Shown here: one piece after another, positions 6,563 to 9,393 of the stretch | Position numbering within the stretch: position 1 is the stretch's first letter | Layout: each line of letters starts with the position of its first letter | Assembly: GCA_018647025.1 (NCBI GenBank) | Contig: JABGTQ010000289.1 | Location: 1 to 9,393, forward strand | DNA length: 9,393 nucleotides | Direction of reading: 5' to 3' | Source: Nitrospina sp. | Lineage (GTDB): Bacteria > Nitrospinota > Nitrospinia > Nitrospinales > VA-1 | Made by a program: the position numbers and the translations under genes | The notes under the pieces: model-generated | Told to the model about the DNA's origin: nothing | What the model saw: only the letters and a program-made list of their open reading frames with translations | The model's database searches: none

Positions 6563-7009
6563 GTGAAACAAAAAAATAATAAATTAAAACGCAACCTCAG
6601 ACCTTTTATTTTTATAGGCGTAATCGCATTAATCCTAAGTGTCGTATATTCTGCAACTAAACCTATTGAATATGGGACTCCTATAGCTCCGGCAACGGGG
6701 CAATTGATTGAAAACCGGCCCGTAATGTCTTCCGCTTTTTATACTGGGAAAACGGCAGAAGCATACCGTATCGCTGCTGAGATTCCTAAAATCATCGATA
6801 GCCAATTTTGCTACTGTTACTGCAAAAAAAACCACCAACATAAGACCTTGCTTACATGTTTCACCAATGAGCACGGGTCTAAATGCGATACCTGCATTAA
6901 TGAGGTTCTTTATGCCTACGAATTATACAAACAAGGAAAAACTCTCGACGAAATCATTGTCTCAGTAGATAAAAAGTTTTATCGCCCTTACAAATCTCAA
7001 CGGCTTTAA
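6563..7009 (+). CDS. Membrane-anchored CYCXC-family (PCYCGC-like) protein
   Basis: 148 residues from a GTG start with GGAG five bases upstream. A basic N-terminus and one hydrophobic segment (about 13-30) form a signal anchor, placing the rest outside the cytoplasmic membrane. The core has FCYCYC (82-87; C83, C85, C87), then H91 and H93, C99 in LLTCF, and a CDTC pair (C108, C111), followed by a helical tail (LYKQGKTLDEI). This matches the CYCXC family, related to the PCYCGC-motif domain, some members of which are annotated as selenoproteins. All core positions here are Cys codons with no in-frame TGA. Six cysteines plus histidines suggest metal binding or thiol redox chemistry, but the biochemical role is not established. 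It heads a run with a TlpA-like thioredoxin and cytochrome b, supporting an electron-transfer or assembly role. The canonical Pro before the first Cys is Phe82. Confidence 0.8.
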   Translation: MKQKNNKLKRNLRPFIFIGVIALILSVVYSATKPIEYGTPIAPATGQLIENRPVMSSAFYTGKTAEAYRIAAEIPKIIDSQFCYCYCKKNHQHKTLLTCFTNEHGSKCDTCINEVLYAYELYKQGKTLDEIIVSVDKKFYRPYKSQRL

Positions 7010-7018
7010 GAATAGTTA

Positions 7019-7582
7019 ATGAATACAATAGTCGAACAAAAACCAACCAGCATATATATTCCTTATGCCTTGCTAGTAACTGCCCTGCTTTCATTTTATA
7101 TTATTTTTATAAACAAGATTGATCTCAAACCAGGGGAGGTAGAGTACCCCGCAGAAGCGTTTCTAGCACCTGGATTTGAATTACCATCTCTTCAAGGAGG
7201 GAAAGTTAAACTCTCGGACTATCGAGGCAAAGTTTTGTTTATCAACTTCTGGGCAACTTGGTGCGCCACCTGTAAAGTTGAGATGCCTTCGATGGAAAAG
7301 CTTTACCAGCGTTTTCGAGAATATGACTTTGAGATGTTGACGATTAGTGTCGATAAAGATCTATCACTCATTACTCCATTCGTTAAAGAATACGGTTTAA
7401 CTTTCCCGGTCCTACTTGATCCCGACAGCAAGTTGGCTAAACAAGATTACAAAACAACGGGCGTTCCAGAAACCTTCGTTGTCGACAAAAATGGAATTAT
7501 TGTGCACAAGGCCATCGGTCCCCGAGACTGGGCTACTGACGAAACAATGGAAGCATTTGCTCAACTCATTCAGCGAGGTTGA
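7019..7582 (+). CDS. TlpA/ResA-like membrane-anchored thioredoxin
   Basis: 187-residue thiol-disulfide oxidoreductase. One hydrophobic N-terminal anchor (about 12-31) puts the thioredoxin domain on the periplasmic side. Then come FELPSLQGGKVKLSDYRGK (53-71), the active site FWATWCATC (77-85, redox pair C82/C85), VDKD, and the cis-proline loop GVPETFVVD (148-156, P150). This is the AhpC-TSA/Redoxin-type TlpA arrangement used in cytochrome c maturation, copper-site assembly and similar reductive tasks; which one applies is not fixed by sequence. It starts nine bases after the CYCXC stop with a poor Shine-Dalgarno, suggesting translational coupling. Plausible substrates are the cysteine-rich CYCXC protein next door or an apocytochrome c encoded outside the window. 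Confidence 0.9.
   Translation: MNTIVEQKPTSIYIPYALLVTALLSFYIIFINKIDLKPGEVEYPAEAFLAPGFELPSLQGGKVKLSDYRGKVLFINFWATWCATCKVEMPSMEKLYQRFREYDFEMLTISVDKDLSLITPFVKEYGLTFPVLLDPDSKLAKQDYKTTGVPETFVVDKNGIIVHKAIGPRDWATDETMEAFAQLIQRG
7574..7577 (+). promoter_or_regulatory. Ribosome binding site GAGG that sets the start at 7587
   Basis: GAGG inside the last codons of the tlpA-like gene lies nine bases before ATG 7587. It supports that start over the long upstream open extension of the frame, which lies wholly inside the tlpA-like gene. Confidence 0.55.
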
Positions 7583-7586
7583 TAGA

Positions 7587-8048
7587 ATGAAAGTGAAATC
7601 AATTCTATTGTTATTTTTTTTTCTGTTAATAACTCCAAGGTTAATACTTGCTCAGGGCGGAGGTCACAAAGAAGAAAAACACACAACTTCAATTACAGAA
7701 AAAAACACTTCCCTGAATGATTCAATTTATTCTATTGATGCTGGTAAAAATAAAGAGTTCCCTTCAATCGAGAGTTCCCCACTAATGGATTCTCCGTTTT
7801 CGAATAACAGTTTAAGTGGTAATTCATTAGTCGACAATACGTTAACTAACGATCCCATGGAACGTTTTAAACAAAAAAAAACCTCTGTAGAACATGATCA
7901 ACACAAAACACAACATGTAGAAGAATCATTGCACGAGTGGGTATCTCCTAATGCAAAAGGGTACTCTGTCGCTATAAGTATGACTATTCTTTCAGGACTC
8001 GTTTTTATGGGGCTAAGTTTTTTCCGGATTGGAGAAAAAGGTAGTTAG
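7587..8048 (+). CDS. Exported, cysteine-free His/Ser/Asn-rich protein with C-terminal membrane helix
   Basis: 153 residues that I do not recognise. An N-terminal signal peptide (basic MKVK, then LLLFFFLLI, with likely cleavage after the LILAQ region, about residue 22-23) precedes a low-complexity extracytoplasmic stretch. Residues 72-91 carry imperfect five-residue repeats (SNNSL, SGNSL, VDNTL, TNDPM). A His-containing charged part follows (H103, H106, H110, H116), and one C-terminal hydrophobic helix (about 126-146) ends in a basic tail. The mature form would be a periplasmic domain tethered by its C-terminus. There is no cysteine, CXXCH heme site or Rieske motif. It starts four bases after the tlpA-like stop and lies 30 bases before cytochrome b, so a structural or metal-handling accessory of that complex is possible (inference). 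The frame extends upstream to 7416, but that part lies within the tlpA-like gene. Confidence 0.78.
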   Translation: MKVKSILLLFFFLLITPRLILAQGGGHKEEKHTTSITEKNTSLNDSIYSIDAGKNKEFPSIESSPLMDSPFSNNSLSGNSLVDNTLTNDPMERFKQKKTSVEHDQHKTQHVEESLHEWVSPNAKGYSVAISMTILSGLVFMGLSFFRIGEKGS

Positions 8049-8078
8049 CCACTTAAACAATTATTATAGACAAGAGTT

Positions 8079-9089
8079 ATGAGCAAATTTCAAAGCCTCC
8101 TTAAAAGTCGATTGGGTCTAGATACTCTCGAATACGAAATTCCCGAACACTCTAACTCGATAAAATATTCCTTGGGTGGGATGACCATAACCTCGTTCGG
8201 AGTTCTTGTTGTAAGCGGGATCCTACTGGCTCAGTTCTTTAACCCCACTCCAGAAAGAGCAAATAGCAGCGTTCACTTTCTTATGGATCAGGTATACCTT
8301 GGTTGGTTCCTTCGCGGTATTCATTTCTGGGCAGGAGAAATTCTCACAATCACAATTATCCTTCACATGATTCGAGTTTTTTACACCGCCTCCTATAAAA
8401 ATCCAAGAGAGATCAACTGGTTAATCGGTGTTGTTCTACTAGGATTCATGATCACCTTGATGTTTACAGGGACTGTTCTTAAATGGGATCAGGAAGGCTA
8501 TGAAGCATTAGATCACTTTCTATGGGTTGCGGAAAAATTTGGTATTTTAGGTGTTCCCTTGACAGAAAAGTTTTCTCCAGGCGTACCATTACTAAGCCGA
8601 ATATATATGGCTCATATATCTTTACTACCCATCGTTACGATGGGCTTGCTCGGTCTTCATGTTTTTTACATTAAGTATCACAAACTTTCTGCAAAGCCTG
8701 GGACGACAGATACTAGCCGGATGATTCCCTTTACTCAACATATGGCTTACCTTAGACGAGCAGGTATTGGCATCTTTACTCTCATCTGTCTGCTAGCGTT
8801 AACTGTTGCGCCTCCTTTAGGGAATGAACCTATCATGGGCCTTGAGGTCACTAAACCTCCATGGCAATTTGTTTGGATTTATGCTTTAGAAAATATTTGG
8901 GTCCCATCTTTAATTGTCGCCCCAATTTTTATTGGCTTAGGTCTAGTTAGCGTGCCATTCATAGACCGAAGTACTGAGACCGACCCTAAAAAACGACCCA
9001 TTGCAATGATTATTCTATGGAGTAGTGTCGTATTATTTATTGCCCTGACACTATGGGGTAAGTTCACCACAATGACCCATACTATGTAA
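8079..9089 (+). CDS. Cytochrome b/b6-like membrane subunit
   Basis: 336 residues combining a four-helix b6-like heme domain with a three-helix subunit-IV-like domain. Predicted helices: about 33-53, 80-103, 113-134, 175-200, 230-246, 275-296 and 307-327. The four axial heme ligands are H82 and H96 (14 apart) and H179 and H194 (15 apart); the 15 spacing is b6-like rather than mitochondrial. YSLGG (30-34) aligns with the YCLGG of b6, so the Cys that binds heme c_i is Ser31. The Qo PEWY position reads PPWQ (260-263) in TKPPWQF, losing the Glu and Tyr. Expected role: transmembrane quinol or quinone electron transfer with a Rieske and/or c-type partner, none visible here. The only Shine-Dalgarno-like bases, AAGAG, lie two bases before the ATG, so translation may be coupled to the upstream gene. 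Confidence 0.92.
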   Translation: MSKFQSLLKSRLGLDTLEYEIPEHSNSIKYSLGGMTITSFGVLVVSGILLAQFFNPTPERANSSVHFLMDQVYLGWFLRGIHFWAGEILTITIILHMIRVFYTASYKNPREINWLIGVVLLGFMITLMFTGTVLKWDQEGYEALDHFLWVAEKFGILGVPLTEKFSPGVPLLSRIYMAHISLLPIVTMGLLGLHVFYIKYHKLSAKPGTTDTSRMIPFTQHMAYLRRAGIGIFTLICLLALTVAPPLGNEPIMGLEVTKPPWQFVWIYALENIWVPSLIVAPIFIGLGLVSVPFIDRSTETDPKKRPIAMIILWSSVVLFIALTLWGKFTTMTHTM

Positions 9090-9109
9090 TATGTTCATTC
9101 AACCCTACT

Positions 9110-9376
9110 ATGTCTGCTCCCTCTACAATAGTTATTGAAATTTTAACAAAAAGTGAATGTTCCCTTTGTGACGATATGAAAAAAATAGTAGCCCGTGTAC
9201 TCCCGGACTACCCTGCAAAATTAGTTATGACAGATATTGAGTTCGACAAGACGTTGTATGAAAAATTCAAGGAACGAATTCCTATATTAAAGGTCAATGG
9301 AATAGAAAGTTTTGTGTATAAAACAAATGAAACTACTTTACGCCACAAACTGGATCGATTAAAAAATGAAAAATGA
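9110..9376 (+). CDS. Glutaredoxin-like protein (DUF836-type)
   Basis: 88-residue cytoplasmic thioredoxin-fold protein without a signal or anchor. A first strand (IVIEILTKS) leads to C17-SL-C20 in SECSLCDDMKK, the usual redox pair of the glutaredoxin-like DUF836 family. IEFDKTLYEKFKERIPIL (43-60) contains the cis-proline P58 before the next strand, and FVYKTNETTLRHKLDRL forms the final helix. Length and layout match the family. It starts 20 bases after the cytochrome b stop with no clear Shine-Dalgarno, so coupling is likely. Its stop overlaps the next ATG. Possible roles are thiol reduction, electron supply to the membrane thiol system, or metal-site assembly; the substrate is unknown. Confidence 0.85.
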   Translation: MSAPSTIVIEILTKSECSLCDDMKKIVARVLPDYPAKLVMTDIEFDKTLYEKFKERIPILKVNGIESFVYKTNETTLRHKLDRLKNEK

Positions 9377-9393
9377 GCATTAGTTTAGGAGAA
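9373..9393 (+). CDS. Start of next operon gene (first 7 codons), cut by window edge
   Basis: ATG at 9373 overlaps the TGA of the glutaredoxin-like gene in an ATGA arrangement and reads MSISLGE to the edge. Such four-base overlaps are typical of translational coupling within operons. Too little is present to name the product. Confidence 0.45.

Noticed and set aside
6803..6900. Selenocysteine decoding in the CYCXC gene
   Set aside because: All relevant positions are TGC/TGT/TGT-type Cys codons and there is no in-frame TGA before the true stop.
7416..7586. Open upstream extension of the His/Ser-rich protein, giving a 210-residue version
   Set aside because: It lies entirely in the tlpA-like gene in another frame. 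The signal peptide and a GAGG site support ATG 7587.

Overview
The window comes from a bacterium of low-to-moderate GC (about 40% by eye). Nearly all of it is coding, with one gap of about 200 bases. The gene set is DnaE-type replicase, alanine dehydrogenase, a bacterial leucyl-transferase of the N-degron pathway (Bpt), a TIGR04283-like glycosyltransferase, and a b6-like cytochrome b beside a CYCXC protein. This fits a Gram-negative lineage near the former Deltaproteobacteria, SAR324 or Nitrospinota. That placement is inferred from family distribution, not from a marker alignment. I saw no rRNA, tRNA, CRISPR array, insertion sequence or prophage gene.

Region 1 (1-3429, minus strand): alanine dehydrogenase (ald) lies 33 bp upstream of dnaE with no visible terminator between them. 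Only the first 761 residues of DnaE are inside the window. Region 2 (3430-4626, plus strand): an intergenic region with a Fur-box-like dyad separates ald from a divergent gene for a cytoplasmic leucine-rich-repeat protein made of eight exact 27-residue repeats. A 37-residue transmembrane protein with a strong Shine-Dalgarno follows; it is easily missed because it is so short. Region 3 (4644-6375): bpt (minus) and a family 2 glycosyltransferase (plus) are divergent around a 175 bp region carrying a good sigma70-like promoter for bpt and a plausible one for the glycosyltransferase.

Region 4 (6467 to the right edge, plus strand) is the most interesting part. A consensus-like promoter and a leader stem-loop precede a tight run of genes: a membrane-anchored CYCXC-family protein with six cysteines, a membrane-anchored TlpA/ResA-like thioredoxin, an exported cysteine-free His/Ser/Asn-rich protein with a C-terminal membrane helix, a seven-helix b6-like cytochrome b, and a small glutaredoxin-like protein. 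A further gene starts at an ATGA overlap at the window edge. The layout suggests a periplasm-facing electron-transfer complex built on cytochrome b with its own thiol-redox helpers. No Rieske protein or c-type cytochrome is visible here. The cytochrome b lacks the heme c_i cysteine of b6 and has a degenerate PEWY motif, so it may not be an ordinary bc1 or b6f complex. The missing partners may be encoded just downstream.
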